Assembly: GCF_009758205.1 (NCBI RefSeq)
Contig: NZ_WRXN01000003.1
Coordinates: 1-64,000, forward strand
DNA from: Chitinophaga tropicalis
GTDB lineage: Bacteria > Bacteroidota > Bacteroidia > Chitinophagales > Chitinophagaceae
Direction: 5' to 3'
Length of the DNA stretch: 64,000 bases
The notes below the pieces were generated by a model that was not told the DNA's origin, searched no databases, and saw nothing but the letters and a program-made list of their open reading frames with translations. Numbering within the stretch: position 1 is the stretch's first letter; each line of letters starts with the position of its first letter. The position numbers were made by a program, and so were the translations under genes. Shown one piece after another: positions 39,938 to 50,412 of this stretch.

Positions 39938-41758
39938 TTAATATCCCGGGTTCTGGTCAAGCCGTCCCTGGTAGGCGTCTAATGTAGTCTGGTCATATGG
40001 GAACAGTTCGCTTTTCCCTGTGGTAAAGAACCTGGCCAGTCCCTGCCACAGGGGCAAGCCATCAATAGCGTTTGATGATGTAAGGTGCTGGGCCCAGTCA
40101 ACCCTTGTCCAGCCTGTTGTAGGGCTGGGTGCCGTTGTGGGCTGGTACCAGGGTACGGGAGTTGCAGCTGTGCTGTTGGGGGCGTAATATTGTATCTCTT
40201 CCCCGTTGTTTTTGTAATAGATATACTGGGGTACAAAGCTGTATGCACCTGTACGGTCCCGTATCTGTTGTATTTTGGTCCTTGTTTCGGCCAGTTTTGT
40301 TGCCAGCAGGTTCCAGCGTATCAGGTCATACTTTCTTATGCCTTCATGTCCGAATTCCAGGTAGCGTTCGTTGACAATTGCATTGAAGAATTCTTCTTTG
40401 GAGGTAGGCGTAGTACCCATTTTGCCTTCATTGCCTTTATAAGCCCTTTTTCTCACCTCTTCGAAGGCGGCAATAGCAGCCGCCGTTGCTCCGCCGTTCA
40501 GCTCATTTTCGGCCTCTGCAAACATCAGCAGTACGTCAGAGAAACGGATCAGTGCCCAGTTGTAACCAACATTCAATACAGATCCCGGCAGCAGAGGTAC
40601 GCGCCAGTCGCGGCGGTATTTACCGGTATTCAGCTCTCCCAGGCGGCGTTGTGTTTTAATATTGGTAGCAGAGGTTACCTGGTAGGAGGTAACGGTAATA
40701 TCCCGGCGAAGGTCTATAGAGTCAAAAGCGTAGAAATAGTTTGGCAATATAACAATACCACCACCGCCTGCTCCGTAGCGGGAGGCAGCGTTTAGGTTAG
40801 GGCCGTCATAGTTGCCCATGCGGCTGTCGCTGTTGCCGTTACCACCGCCTGCACCTACTTCAAACAGGATCTCGCCTTGCGGATCGTAGGTGAAGGAAGT
40901 GACATTTCTCCATATTTTATCAAAGTCCGGGTTTAATGTATGTTCAGTACGTTTAGCCATCAGTTCCTGGCATTCATCTCTTGCTATGGTGTAGTACTTC
41001 TGGTAGTCACCTCTTCTTTCCAGTTGCCCGTTGCTGCGGAGGGAGTAGCCTCCGCGATATAAGGCCATTCTTGCACGTAAGGCCATGCAGGCGCCTTTTG
41101 TAACGCGTTCATTCCTTGTTACTTCTGTGCGCCATGGCAGTAGTTCTTTGGCTGTGGCCAGGTCTGCCAGCAGTTTGTCGTAAGTGGAATCCCTGTCTGT
41201 CTGGCCTATGAAAAGATTGGTTTGTTTATAAGATGGTATCATGGGGGCAGGTACATCTCCCCAGTTGCGGATCAGTTCAAGATAAAACTGGGCCCTTAGT
41301 GTGAGTGCTTCTGCATACAGGCGGCGCAGCTCTTTCTTTTGATCGTCTGTACCGCTGTTGTACATGGTCATTAACGGTATCTGTTCTATGCAGAGGTTAG
41401 CTTTTTCGATGCCCCTGTACAGCTGGCGGAAGGGATTGGATACTTCTGCATTGGTTAGCAGCAGCTGGTAGCGGCCAATGCCCCGGCGGCCATTGTCGAT
41501 ATTGCCGCTAACAATGCCTTCGTCAGAATCGTAGGGGTAATACATGCTGATACGTATCCCGTATCCGGCATCGCCCTGCAGTTCATCGTATACGCCTATC
41601 AGGGCTGAGGTGGTATTGGATACATCTGAGAATACTTCGCTGATATTATATTCGGAGCCAGGCTTTACCTCTGTCCACTTCTTACAGCCTTGCAGGACTG
41701 TTAAGGCGGTGGTTATACCCAATGCTGCTATAAAGATATTGAAGGATGTATGTTTCAT
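39938..41758 (-). CDS. SusD/RagB-family surface glycan-binding lipoprotein
   Basis: 606 residues. Lipoprotein signal with Cys25 (TVLQGCKKW), then the TPR-rich SusD fold with typical segments: RLYAEALTLRAQFYLELIRNWGDVP, GACMALRARMALYRGGY and a C-terminal RYLEFGHEGIRKYDLIRWN. SusD proteins cap the SusC transporter and bind oligosaccharides or other nutrients outside the cell. No glycoside hydrolase, protease or regulator gene is adjacent, so the substrate is unknown. Lies 19 bases after the SusC-type gene. Confidence 0.93.
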   Translation of the reverse strand: MKHTSFNIFIAALGITTALTVLQGCKKWTEVKPGSEYNISEVFSDVSNTTSALIGVYDELQGDAGYGIRISMYYPYDSDEGIVSGNIDNGRRGIGRYQLLLTNAEVSNPFRQLYRGIEKANLCIEQIPLMTMYNSGTDDQKKELRRLYAEALTLRAQFYLELIRNWGDVPAPMIPSYKQTNLFIGQTDRDSTYDKLLADLATAKELLPWRTEVTRNERVTKGACMALRARMALYRGGYSLRSNGQLERRGDYQKYYTIARDECQELMAKRTEHTLNPDFDKIWRNVTSFTYDPQGEILFEVGAGGGNGNSDSRMGNYDGPNLNAASRYGAGGGGIVILPNYFYAFDSIDLRRDITVTSYQVTSATNIKTQRRLGELNTGKYRRDWRVPLLPGSVLNVGYNWALIRFSDVLLMFAEAENELNGGATAAAIAAFEEVRKRAYKGNEGKMGTTPTSKEEFFNAIVNERYLEFGHEGIRKYDLIRWNLLATKLAETRTKIQQIRDRTGAYSFVPQYIYYKNNGEEIQYYAPNSTAATPVPWYQPTTAPSPTTGWTRVDWAQHLTSSNAIDGLPLWQGLARFFTTGKSELFPYDQTTLDAYQGRLDQNPGY

Positions 41759-41777
41759 TGGAAAGTTCGATTATGGG

Positions 41778-44700
41778 TTAGAGTGTAACGTTTACGCCAA
41801 ATACATAGGTCCTTGCACGCGGATAGGCTGCAAAGTCAACTCCCGGCGTTAACGGATCGGTGCGGCGGGCAGTGACATCAGGATCATAGCCTGAGTACCT
41901 GGTGATGACGCCCAGGTTATTGACTGTCCCGAATACCCTGAAGGAGGCGATCTTAGCGCGGGATGTAAGGCTTGCAGGCAATGTGTAACCCAGTGTAAGG
42001 TTATTGAACCGGATATAGGAACCGTCTTCTATAGCCCAGGAGTGAAGCCACCAGCGCTGTACTCTTACGGGAGACCATATAGTGGCTTTGCTGTTCATTG
42101 TGGTGAGTTCATTGGGGTCGGTTACTATCTGTCCCTGGGAGTTGACGTTGGTCCACCGGTTTTTCATCACATTCAGCATGTTGAGATTGGCGAAGGCGCC
42201 ATCAGTCCATTCCAGTTTATTGGCGTTGTATACATCATTACCCCATACAAAGTTGATGAAGATGCTGAGGTCGAAGTTCTTGTAGGAGAACTGGTTGTTC
42301 CAGCCGCCGGTGAATGAGGGGTTGGCGTTACCGATCACGGTACGGTCGCCATCTGCCGTGATGGTGCCGTCTCCGTTCAGGTCTTTCCATTTCAGCATAC
42401 CTGGCTGAGGTACGCCATATACGCCATTTGCTGCAATACCTTCCTTGATGGTATAGGTAGCGGTGGCGGCGTCATATGTAAAATCGTCAGGTTTATAGAA
42501 GCCATCTGTTACAAAGCCGTACATCAATCCTACAGGCTGTCCTACTTTCACTAAATAATCATCTACGCCGTCAGAGCCCTGCCAGCCGGAGTTGCGGGTC
42601 ATCTGTGTTGGGCCGCCCAGGTTCTCTACTTTGTTCCTGTTGAATGCAATATTGAAGTTGGAGCTCCAGGTGAAGTTCTTTTTCTGTATGGGAGTAGCAT
42701 TCAACTGGATCTCCAGGCCGCGGTTGGAGGTGGCGCCCAGGTTTTTTATCTGTGTAGTATAACCGGTGGTAGGAGGTATCTGTACTGCTAACAGGAGATC
42801 GTTAGCGGAGTTCTTGTAAGCGTCGATGGTCAGTTGCAGCCTGTTATTAAGGAAGGAGAGGTCCAGGCCCAGGTTGCGTGTAATATTCTTTTCCCAGCGC
42901 AGGGAGGGGTTAGCCAGTGCAGTGGGAGCAAAGCCGGGGAGGATGGAATGGTTGAAGGCATATTGTCCTGTTACACCGTACAACTGGAGGTATAGCAGGT
43001 TCCCGATGCGGTTATTGCCTACAGAGCCATATCCGAAGCGCAGTTTACCATCTGACAGCCATTTAATGTTCTGCATACCTTTTTCTGCAGAGAAGCGCCA
43101 TGCTACTGACCCTGACGGGAAGATCAGCGTACCGTTCTCTGAAGCGAACTTGGAGGTACGGTCGGCGCGCAGGTTGAATGTAAAGAGGTATTTGTCGTCA
43201 TAAGCGTAGTTAGCGCGGCCAAATAAAGAGAATATGCGGCTGGGGGCACTCTCGGTAGAAGAGGGCAGGGGCTGGGCAGAGCCGGTTGGAGCGGCGCCCA
43301 GTCCCATATTGGCCAGTGCTTTGGAAGCGCTTATATCTGCCGGGAAATATCTTGTTTCTACGTAGTTGGTGCTGGACAGGTATTCTACTGTTTCTTCACC
43401 TGCCAGTACGCTGATGTCGTGATGCCCTTTATACCTGCTCAGCGTATATTGAAGTACGTTAGAGTTGTTGATGGTACTGTTACGTTGATCGGCGATGGAG
43501 GCTATAGGCAGTGAGGCATACTGACGGGCGGTATTGGTGATCTTTCCATAGAAGAGAGATTGCCTGATGGTTGTATAATCGTAACCGACAGTAGAGCGGA
43601 AGGTAAGATTTTTTGCCAGGGCGATGTTTACATAGCCGGTAAGGTATGTGCCCCTGGTCTTCTGGTCCCTGTATTCTGCCTGTGTGAGCAGTACGGGGTT
43701 AGTGGCGCCGCTGGATGCCAGGTAATATGCTTCGTCAAAGTCATCGATGCCTCCGGTGGTGGTAGCAAGTTCAAACGGGCGGTAATTGATGGTATGCCGC
43801 AAGCGGTTGGTGGCGCGGGTGCCCGTGTTGCTGGTGCCCATTCCCAATACGTCCTGGTCCAGGTAACGGATGTTGATACCACCTCTTACTTTATCAGATA
43901 GTTTATGGTCCAGTTTAAAGTTTACGATCTTCCTGTCAAGTCCTGACGCCAGCTGTATGCCATCTTCCTTGTTGGCCGTAAGGCTGAGGTTGAAGGTGGT
44001 ACCGTTAGAGCCGCCGTTTACAGACACGTTATGGTTCTGGAACTGGGCTTTGCGGCCAAAAACTTCATTCTGCCAGATGATAGGTTTAATGTTCTTATAG
44101 TTCTGTAATGTATCCCAGGTGGTACCGTATGTCCTGGCAAAGTCGGTGCTGTCTGCAGCGCTGCTACGGCTTCTTTCGTACTGCCACATAACAAAATCAT
44201 ATGGGCTCATGACATCCTGTATGGAGGGTAATTCTCCCCATCCCATGGAGCCGCTGTAGGACACCTGTGTTTTACCGCTTTTGCCGCTTTTGGTGGTGAT
44301 GACCACTACGCCGTTAGCGCCCCTGGCGCCATATATGGCGGTTGTGGAAGCATCTTTCAGTACGTCTACAGAAGCGATGTCCTGCGGAGCAATGACAGAT
44401 AGTGCGTTTTCTACCTGTACACCGTCAACGATATACAGCGGGGAGTTGTCCTGTGTGATAGAGCCTCCGCCGCGTACCCTGATCTGAAGCTCTGCGCCGG
44501 GCGCACCTTCTGAGGATACTACCTGTACGCCTGCCAGCCGCCCTTGTAACACTGCGGCTGCTGATGATAAAGGGACGTCTTTGATCTGCCGGCTGTTGAC
44601 AGATGAAACGGAACCGGTCAGGTCTCTCTTGGGTACAGTGGCATAACCAACAACCACTACCTGGTCAAGGTTGCTCTGTTCCCTGCTAAGTTGCACCTGG

Positions 44701-44969
44701 AGCGGCTTTTTACCGTCAGCCGTCAATGTTCGGGTGCTGTAACCGATGTAGGAGAAGGTGATGCTCACGGGACCATTTCCTGTGACTTTCACAGAAAAAT
44801 CCCCATTTGCGTCGGTACGTAAACGTTGTTTTGTTTCGTTGACAACGATAGAGACGCCGGGTAGCGGCGTATTGTCATCCATAACTTTCCCGGTGATGGT
44901 AAGTGTCTGGGCTTTTGCGGTAAAAAGGCTTAATGCCGCAAACAACGTGATCAATAGTCTTTTTTTCAT
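41778..44969 (-). CDS. SusC/RagA-family TonB-dependent outer membrane transporter
   Basis: 1063 residues. Signal peptide (1-20, ending TAKAQ), an N-terminal carboxypeptidase-regulatory-like domain (about 23-105), the TonB box region (LDQVVVVGY), a plug domain (about 115-230, with the SusC signature DASTTAIYGARGANGVVVI) and a 22-strand barrel to the C-terminus (VFGVNVTL). It imports the ligand bound by the SusD partner using TonB energy. No N-terminal signalling domain, so it is not coupled to an ECF sigma/anti-sigma pair. Confidence 0.94.
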   Translation of the reverse strand: MKKRLLITLFAALSLFTAKAQTLTITGKVMDDNTPLPGVSIVVNETKQRLRTDANGDFSVKVTGNGPVSITFSYIGYSTRTLTADGKKPLQVQLSREQSNLDQVVVVGYATVPKRDLTGSVSSVNSRQIKDVPLSSAAAVLQGRLAGVQVVSSEGAPGAELQIRVRGGGSITQDNSPLYIVDGVQVENALSVIAPQDIASVDVLKDASTTAIYGARGANGVVVITTKSGKSGKTQVSYSGSMGWGELPSIQDVMSPYDFVMWQYERSRSSAADSTDFARTYGTTWDTLQNYKNIKPIIWQNEVFGRKAQFQNHNVSVNGGSNGTTFNLSLTANKEDGIQLASGLDRKIVNFKLDHKLSDKVRGGINIRYLDQDVLGMGTSNTGTRATNRLRHTINYRPFELATTTGGIDDFDEAYYLASSGATNPVLLTQAEYRDQKTRGTYLTGYVNIALAKNLTFRSTVGYDYTTIRQSLFYGKITNTARQYASLPIASIADQRNSTINNSNVLQYTLSRYKGHHDISVLAGEETVEYLSSTNYVETRYFPADISASKALANMGLGAAPTGSAQPLPSSTESAPSRIFSLFGRANYAYDDKYLFTFNLRADRTSKFASENGTLIFPSGSVAWRFSAEKGMQNIKWLSDGKLRFGYGSVGNNRIGNLLYLQLYGVTGQYAFNHSILPGFAPTALANPSLRWEKNITRNLGLDLSFLNNRLQLTIDAYKNSANDLLLAVQIPPTTGYTTQIKNLGATSNRGLEIQLNATPIQKKNFTWSSNFNIAFNRNKVENLGGPTQMTRNSGWQGSDGVDDYLVKVGQPVGLMYGFVTDGFYKPDDFTYDAATATYTIKEGIAANGVYGVPQPGMLKWKDLNGDGTITADGDRTVIGNANPSFTGGWNNQFSYKNFDLSIFINFVWGNDVYNANKLEWTDGAFANLNMLNVMKNRWTNVNSQGQIVTDPNELTTMNSKATIWSPVRVQRWWLHSWAIEDGSYIRFNNLTLGYTLPASLTSRAKIASFRVFGTVNNLGVITRYSGYDPDVTARRTDPLTPGVDFAAYPRARTYVFGVNVTL

Positions 44970-45357
44970 AATCGTGGTATCTGTTACTTGTAGCTATGAA
45001 GGAATTAACGCTCAACTGAGATTTTGGCAACAATCAAATAGCAATCAGGATGCGAGGAGAAATTCATCATTATCCACTGTCGCATACAGGTGAAAAGCCC
45101 CCAATTATTTGGTAAGAGATAAACCAGCAATCCTTTGCTAATACAAGGCAATTGTAGTGTTATTTTTTGTAGGAATTATTCTTTGGGAGAAGTTTATTTA
45201 CGCAATCGTTCCCGGGAAATTGCTGGTTTGAGTTTACCGGATATTACCTGTTGCTTATTACATAATGACCAATATGTTTGTATTGAAGAGGGGAATAATT
45301 ATTTATTTTAAATTGCTGTGAAGACTAATTCTCTCCATTTAACCAAAAACACCTGTT
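44970..45357. other. divergent intergenic region, SusC operon and small exported protein
   Basis: 388 bases without a credible frame. It must hold the promoter of the SusC/SusD operon on the minus strand and that of the gene at 45358. A weak candidate for the latter is TTG (45283-45285), 18 bases, TATTTTAA (45304-45311). No riboswitch or strong palindrome noticed. Confidence 0.4.
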
Positions 45358-45726
45358 ATGAAAAAATTGTTTTTAATCCTCCTCTGCTGTGCTATTGCTG
45401 CAATTCCTGTTAATCACATCCTGGCTGGTCAAGGCGTTATATCTCATCAGAAATTTGCTGACTATGACGTATTTGCCAGTAATGCTACTGACGGACAGGT
45501 AGCTGTTTATTTCACAGGTAATGATGCTGGTTTACGCGGATATGTTTCTCCCGGTACTGCAGAAAAGTTTGGTCCTATTCCCGGAGGTACGTATTCTGTA
45601 CTGATTTCTACAAATGCTACCGGTCCCCGTACTTTTACATTGAACGGACAGACCGTTACCAGTTCAAATGGTTTTGCAAATTTTACTGTTGATGTGACGG
45701 GTAATGTGTACATAACAGTTCAATAA
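45358..45726 (+). CDS. small exported protein, unassigned
   Basis: 122 residues with a signal peptide (about 1-23, ending ILAGQ). The mature 99 residues are rich in Gly, Thr, Val and Phe with alternating hydrophobic residues, consistent with a small beta-sandwich (QVAVYFTGNDAG, GGTYSVLIST, ANFTVDVTGNVYITVQ). No Cys after the signal, no known family recognised. Terminator follows at 45748. Confidence 0.7.
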   Translation: MKKLFLILLCCAIAAIPVNHILAGQGVISHQKFADYDVFASNATDGQVAVYFTGNDAGLRGYVSPGTAEKFGPIPGGTYSVLISTNATGPRTFTLNGQTVTSSNGFANFTVDVTGNVYITVQ

Positions 45727-45747
45727 GAGATACGATTTTTTAAAGGG

Positions 45748-45779
45748 AAGCCACAGGTTACTTATACCTGTGGCTTTTG
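45748..45779 (+). terminator. terminator
   Basis: Arms AAGCCACAGGT and ACCTGTGGCTT with a seven-base loop, then TTTGTTT. Confidence 0.75.
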
Positions 45780-45925
45780 TTTAAACCTGGGTCGATAATG
45801 TCCGGAAGTGAACAGCCTGCTGTGCCGGAACCGGACAGTTAAGGCTTTTAAATGATCGCAGTTGGTTGATTATCAATTCTGTATGGACTGGCATTTCTTT
45901 AGAGGCCTGTGGTGAAAAACTGTCA

Positions 45926-48319
45926 ATGTTCCGGAATTATTTACTAACAGCTTTCAGAAGTTTAGCGCGTAATAAGAGCTATACGATCATTAATATAGCA
46001 GGGCTTGTTATTGGAATTGCCGTGTGCCTGGTTATTTTTATAATTATACGGTATGAATCCGGTTTTGATAATTTCCACGGGAAGAAAGACCGTATTTACA
46101 GGGTGATGACCAGGGACGATAAAGGAAATACCGGTTCTTCTGTTCCTTTCCCTTTACCTGCTGCTATGAAGCATGACTTTCCTACCTGGCAAACCACAGG
46201 TATGTTTTCATTGCCTGGTATACAGGTGGTGATACAGGAAGAAAACGGTGGCCCGGTGAAAAAGTTCAGGGAAGCCCGTGGAGCGTTCCTGACAGACGAA
46301 TCTTTCTTCGGCATATTTGACTTTCCCTGGCTGGCGGGGAATCCGGCAACGGCTTTACAGCAGCCCAATTCTGCTGTATTAACAAAGGAAATAGCGGAAA
46401 AGTATTTTGGTAGCTGGGAAAAGGCTGTTGGAAGACAGATAAAGGTAAACATCAATAACGGCATATTGCTGACTGTAACCGGGGTATTAGCCAGTATACC
46501 ATCAAATACTGATTTCCCATTACGGATCGTTATACCGTATAAGCTGACCGGCTTTTCCGATAGCAAAGACTGGATCACTATCAACAGCAATCATAAATGT
46601 TTTGTTCTGTTACCTCCCCATACAACAGTTTCGGCTTTAAGCCGGCCGCTGGATGCTTTTTCAAAGAAATACCGGCCGGCGGATAATAAGAACGTCCAGG
46701 TGTTACAGCCACTGGGTGATATTCACTTTGACAATACGACGGATAATTACAGCGGAAGGACCATGTCGCCCGAACGTACAAAGATATTGTGGCTGATAGC
46801 GGTCTTTATTCTCAGTATTGCCTGTGTGAACTTTATCAACCTGTCAACAGCACAGGCCGTGAACAGGGCAAAGGAAATAGGTGTACGAAAAGTATTGGGT
46901 AGTAACAGGTGGCAGATCAACATGCAGTTCCTGCTGGAAACACTACTGCAGGTAATAACGGGAATGTGCCTTGCGGTAATCGTTGCTGCATTTACGTTAA
47001 AACCGGTCAGTAACATGCTGGGTATTTCATTGTCTTTAGAATTGCTGATGCAGCCTGTCATCTTACTTTTCCTGCTGGTGGTTACTATTGCCGTTACTAT
47101 ACTGGCCGGCTTTTATCCGGCGCTGGTACTGGCGGGTTTCAATCCTGTTGCTGCATTGAAAAGCAGGTTCTCTGCAAAGGGAAAGGGTTTGTCACTGCGA
47201 AAAGGGCTGGTGGTGTTCCAGTTTGTCATTGCGCAGGTGCTGATCATTGGCACCCTGTTACTGATAAGGCAGATAGATTATTTTAAGAAAACATCTATGG
47301 GCTTTAACACCACCACAGTGGTGGATGTGCCGTTTCCCGGCGATAGCGCAGGGCGCGCCAGGACGGCTTACCTGAAAGACCGGTTAATGGGCATGAAGGA
47401 AATAGAGGAAGTAAGCTTTAATAATACTACGCCAGCCAGCGCTGACAACTGGTGGACCGGCTTTAAGTTTGACCATGCGGTAAAGGAAACTGAATTTGGC
47501 GCTATCAGCAAGTTTGTTGATGCCCACTACCTTACTACTTATCAGCTGCCATTGGTTGCCGGGAGGAACATTAGCTCTGCAGACTCCATTCATGAGTTCT
47601 TAATTAACGAAACGCTGGCAAAGAAGCTGGGATATGCAGATCCGCGGGATGTGCTGAACAAGGATGTGGACCTGTGGAACGGTACGTTGAAAGGAGTAGT
47701 AGTTGGGGTGACAAAGGATTTTCATTCCGGTTCATTGAAAGAGGCTATTTCACCTGTATTTATGGCCAACTGGAAGGACGTATATAATACAGTAGGGATC
47801 AGAATGGCGGCGTCTGATATGCCTGCTACAATGAAAGCGATCGGCAGGATATGGAATGAGGTTTATCCTGACTTTGTCTTTGAATACCAGTTCCTGGATG
47901 ACAGGGTGGCTTCATTTTACGATGAGGAAAACCAGTTATCCAGGTTGTACAGGTTGTTTTCAGGTATTGCTATATTCCTGAGCTGTCTGGGTTTATATGG
48001 CCTTGCTTCTTTTATGGCTGTACAGCGCATCAAAGAAGTAGGGATAAGAAAAGTGCTGGGGGCAACTGCGGGTAGTATAGTTTACCTGTTCTCAAAGGAT
48101 TTCATCGTGCTCATTGCTGTTGCGTTTATTATTGCCTGTCCTGTTACCTGGTATTTCATGGACCAATGGTTACAGCAATACACTTATCATATCAGTATTG
48201 GCTGGTGGGTCTTTCTTGCTGGCGGGCTGGGGGCAGTGATCATCGCATTGCTGACCGTCAGTTTCCAGGCGGTGAGAGCTGCGTTGGCTAACCCGGCGGT
48301 CAGTCTGAAGGCTGAATAG
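45926..48319 (+). CDS. FtsX/MacB-type ABC transporter permease
   Basis: 797 residues from the ATG at 45926 (the frame extends upstream only through a TTG). Two MacB periplasmic core/FtsX units: helix 1 (about 20-42, IINIAGLVIGIAVCLVIF), periplasmic domain, three helices (about 270-410), then the second unit ending with three more helices (IAIFLSCLGLYGLASFMAVQRIKEVGIRKVLG). No ATPase gene is adjacent; in Bacteroidota such permeases are often solitary or use a shared ATPase. Probably exports peptides or lipoproteins, or transduces force to an envelope partner. Confidence 0.9.
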   Translation: MFRNYLLTAFRSLARNKSYTIINIAGLVIGIAVCLVIFIIIRYESGFDNFHGKKDRIYRVMTRDDKGNTGSSVPFPLPAAMKHDFPTWQTTGMFSLPGIQVVIQEENGGPVKKFREARGAFLTDESFFGIFDFPWLAGNPATALQQPNSAVLTKEIAEKYFGSWEKAVGRQIKVNINNGILLTVTGVLASIPSNTDFPLRIVIPYKLTGFSDSKDWITINSNHKCFVLLPPHTTVSALSRPLDAFSKKYRPADNKNVQVLQPLGDIHFDNTTDNYSGRTMSPERTKILWLIAVFILSIACVNFINLSTAQAVNRAKEIGVRKVLGSNRWQINMQFLLETLLQVITGMCLAVIVAAFTLKPVSNMLGISLSLELLMQPVILLFLLVVTIAVTILAGFYPALVLAGFNPVAALKSRFSAKGKGLSLRKGLVVFQFVIAQVLIIGTLLLIRQIDYFKKTSMGFNTTTVVDVPFPGDSAGRARTAYLKDRLMGMKEIEEVSFNNTTPASADNWWTGFKFDHAVKETEFGAISKFVDAHYLTTYQLPLVAGRNISSADSIHEFLINETLAKKLGYADPRDVLNKDVDLWNGTLKGVVVGVTKDFHSGSLKEAISPVFMANWKDVYNTVGIRMAASDMPATMKAIGRIWNEVYPDFVFEYQFLDDRVASFYDEENQLSRLYRLFSGIAIFLSCLGLYGLASFMAVQRIKEVGIRKVLGATAGSIVYLFSKDFIVLIAVAFIIACPVTWYFMDQWLQQYTYHISIGWWVFLAGGLGAVIIALLTVSFQAVRAALANPAVSLKAE

Positions 48320-48332
48320 ATATTGAAATAAG

Positions 48333-48358
48333 AATGGCGCCTCTCCGGGCGCCATTTT
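48333..48358 (+). terminator. terminator of permease gene
   Basis: AATGGCGCC / GGCGCCATT (9 bp) with loop TCTCCG, then TTTAG. Confidence 0.7.
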
Positions 48359-48409
48359 AGTTATTGGAAGTATTTTTATTATATTCAGCTTTCTTTAGCC
48401 AAAATCTGC

Positions 48410-50374
48410 ATGTCTATGAAGCCAGCCATAGGGTTCTTTTTATTTGTCGTTGTTCACCTTTCAGCAGTTGCCCAGTTTAAGGAGAGCGTATCGAAGTATA
48501 ATCCGCAGGATATTTTTCCGGCGCTGCCGGCCCTGCCTGCGGGTAATTCATATCGTGCTGCCCATGGGGAGCCTGGCCCGGCTTACTGGCAGAACCGGTG
48601 TAACTATAGTATTGATGCGGTGCTGGATGATGAGCGGAATGTAGTTTATGGTACGGAGGTAATTACTTATACTAATAACAGTCCTCATACATTATCCTAC
48701 TTATGGTTACAGTTAGATCAGAATGTTTTTAAACAGCATTCGAGAGGACTGGATGCAAAACTTTTCCTGGATAGTAATCATGTGAAACAGAAGAAGGATT
48801 TTGAAGGAGGGTATGTTATTACAGATGTCCGGCTGATCAGTAAAAAAGATACACTTAATACCGGTTACCGGGTTGATGATACCCGTATGCAGCTGCAACT
48901 GGCCCAGCCTTTGGTACCGGGAGCCTCCGTAGGTATCAGGATCAAATACAGTTATACCATCCCCCGCTTTTTTTATAATGCAGATTTTAATGTGAACAGA
49001 ACGGATATTATGCCTACCGCTGAGGGGAATATTTATTCTATAGCGCAATGGTATCCACGCCTGTGTGTGTTCGATGACGTGGAGGGATGGAATACCCTGC
49101 CTTACTTAGGCAATGGTGAGTTTTACCTGGAGTATGGAGATTTTAACGTGAACATTACGTTGCCATCAGCTTATATCGTATCTGCTTCAGGCGAACTGTT
49201 AAACCCGGAAGAGGTGTTAACTCCGCTTCAGCAGCAGCGATGGAACCAGGCTCATAACAGTGATACCAAAGTGTTTATCCGTACTCCTGAAGAAGTGAAG
49301 AATGCCTCTTCAAGGCCTTCAAAGCCTGCATGTACATGGAAATTCCGGATGAGCAATACCCGTGATTTTGCATGGACGGCATCAAAATCTTTTGTGTGGG
49401 AAGGTATTCGTATTAACCTGCCGGATGGGAAAAAGGCTTTCGGTATTTCGTTATATCCTGTAGCGTCTAAACTATCCGGAAGCTGGGACAGATCGTCTGA
49501 GTATATCAAATTCACCATAGAGTATTTTTCTAAAAAATGGTACCAGTACCCTTATCCATGTGCAGTGAATGTGGCTTCCAACCTGGACGGGATGGAATAT
49601 CCCGGTATTGTATTCTGTTCTGCCAGGGATACTGGTAATGATTACTGGCGTGTAGTGAATCATGAACTGGGGCATACCTGGTTTCCGATGATCGTAGGCA
49701 GTAATGAACGGAAGTATGCCTGGATGGATGAAGGCTTTAATATGTTCATAGATTACCTGGCCTGTGAGGATTTTAATAGTGGAGAGTTTAAGGGATATGC
49801 TCCCCTGGCGCCACCGGCTGCAGATTATTTTGCCGACAGTGCTGTGTCTGTGCTTACAAGGCCGGACGGGATCAGGGGAGATATGGTGCTTCCTTCGCAA
49901 TACCTGAAAATAGCGTACCTGCTTGGTTTATTAAGAAATCATATACTGGGGGCTGAGAGGTTTGATTATGCATTCCGTCATTATATCAGTCAATGGGCTT
50001 TTAAGCATCCTACACCTTGGGATTTTTTCCGTTGTATGAACAATGCCGCCGGTGAAGACCTTACCTGGTTCTGGAAGGAGACGTTTATAGAAAATTATAA
50101 ACTGGACCAGGCTATTGCCGGCGTAAATGAAGCTGCGGAAATAAGTATAGAGAACCTGGAAAAGGCGGCTATGCCTTTGATCATCGAGATCACCACGGTA
50201 AGCGGGAAAAAGGTGCGACGTACATTGCCGGTGGAGATCTGGCAATATGATCACCGGTATGTTTTGAAAACAGGTATTACTGAACGTATTTCTTCTGTGG
50301 TAATAGATCCTGATAATGTATACCCGGACCAGAACAGGGCGAATAATAGCTGGAAGCCGGCCGGTCAGATGTAA
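48410..50374 (+). CDS. M1-family metallopeptidase, exported
   Basis: 654 residues with a signal peptide (ends near AVAQ), an N-terminal beta-sandwich (65-300), and the gluzincin site HELGHTW with H418, E419, H422 and E441 in WMDEGFN (HExxH-18-E). The exopeptidase motif GxMEN appears as DGMEYPG just before it. M1 enzymes are aminopeptidases; the altered GxMEN text suggests a variant specificity. It would act in the periplasm or on the surface. Confidence 0.9.
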   Translation: MSMKPAIGFFLFVVVHLSAVAQFKESVSKYNPQDIFPALPALPAGNSYRAAHGEPGPAYWQNRCNYSIDAVLDDERNVVYGTEVITYTNNSPHTLSYLWLQLDQNVFKQHSRGLDAKLFLDSNHVKQKKDFEGGYVITDVRLISKKDTLNTGYRVDDTRMQLQLAQPLVPGASVGIRIKYSYTIPRFFYNADFNVNRTDIMPTAEGNIYSIAQWYPRLCVFDDVEGWNTLPYLGNGEFYLEYGDFNVNITLPSAYIVSASGELLNPEEVLTPLQQQRWNQAHNSDTKVFIRTPEEVKNASSRPSKPACTWKFRMSNTRDFAWTASKSFVWEGIRINLPDGKKAFGISLYPVASKLSGSWDRSSEYIKFTIEYFSKKWYQYPYPCAVNVASNLDGMEYPGIVFCSARDTGNDYWRVVNHELGHTWFPMIVGSNERKYAWMDEGFNMFIDYLACEDFNSGEFKGYAPLAPPAADYFADSAVSVLTRPDGIRGDMVLPSQYLKIAYLLGLLRNHILGAERFDYAFRHYISQWAFKHPTPWDFFRCMNNAAGEDLTWFWKETFIENYKLDQAIAGVNEAAEISIENLEKAAMPLIIEITTVSGKKVRRTLPVEIWQYDHRYVLKTGITERISSVVIDPDNVYPDQNRANNSWKPAGQM

Positions 50375-50412
50375 ATAGGCGGGCGACCGGTTTATTTAGT
50401 TAATTTTGAGGT

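Noticed and set aside
40085..40795. 236-residue plus-strand frame opposite the SusD-type gene
   Set aside because: Shadow of a well supported gene; Cys-rich low-quality translation without motifs.
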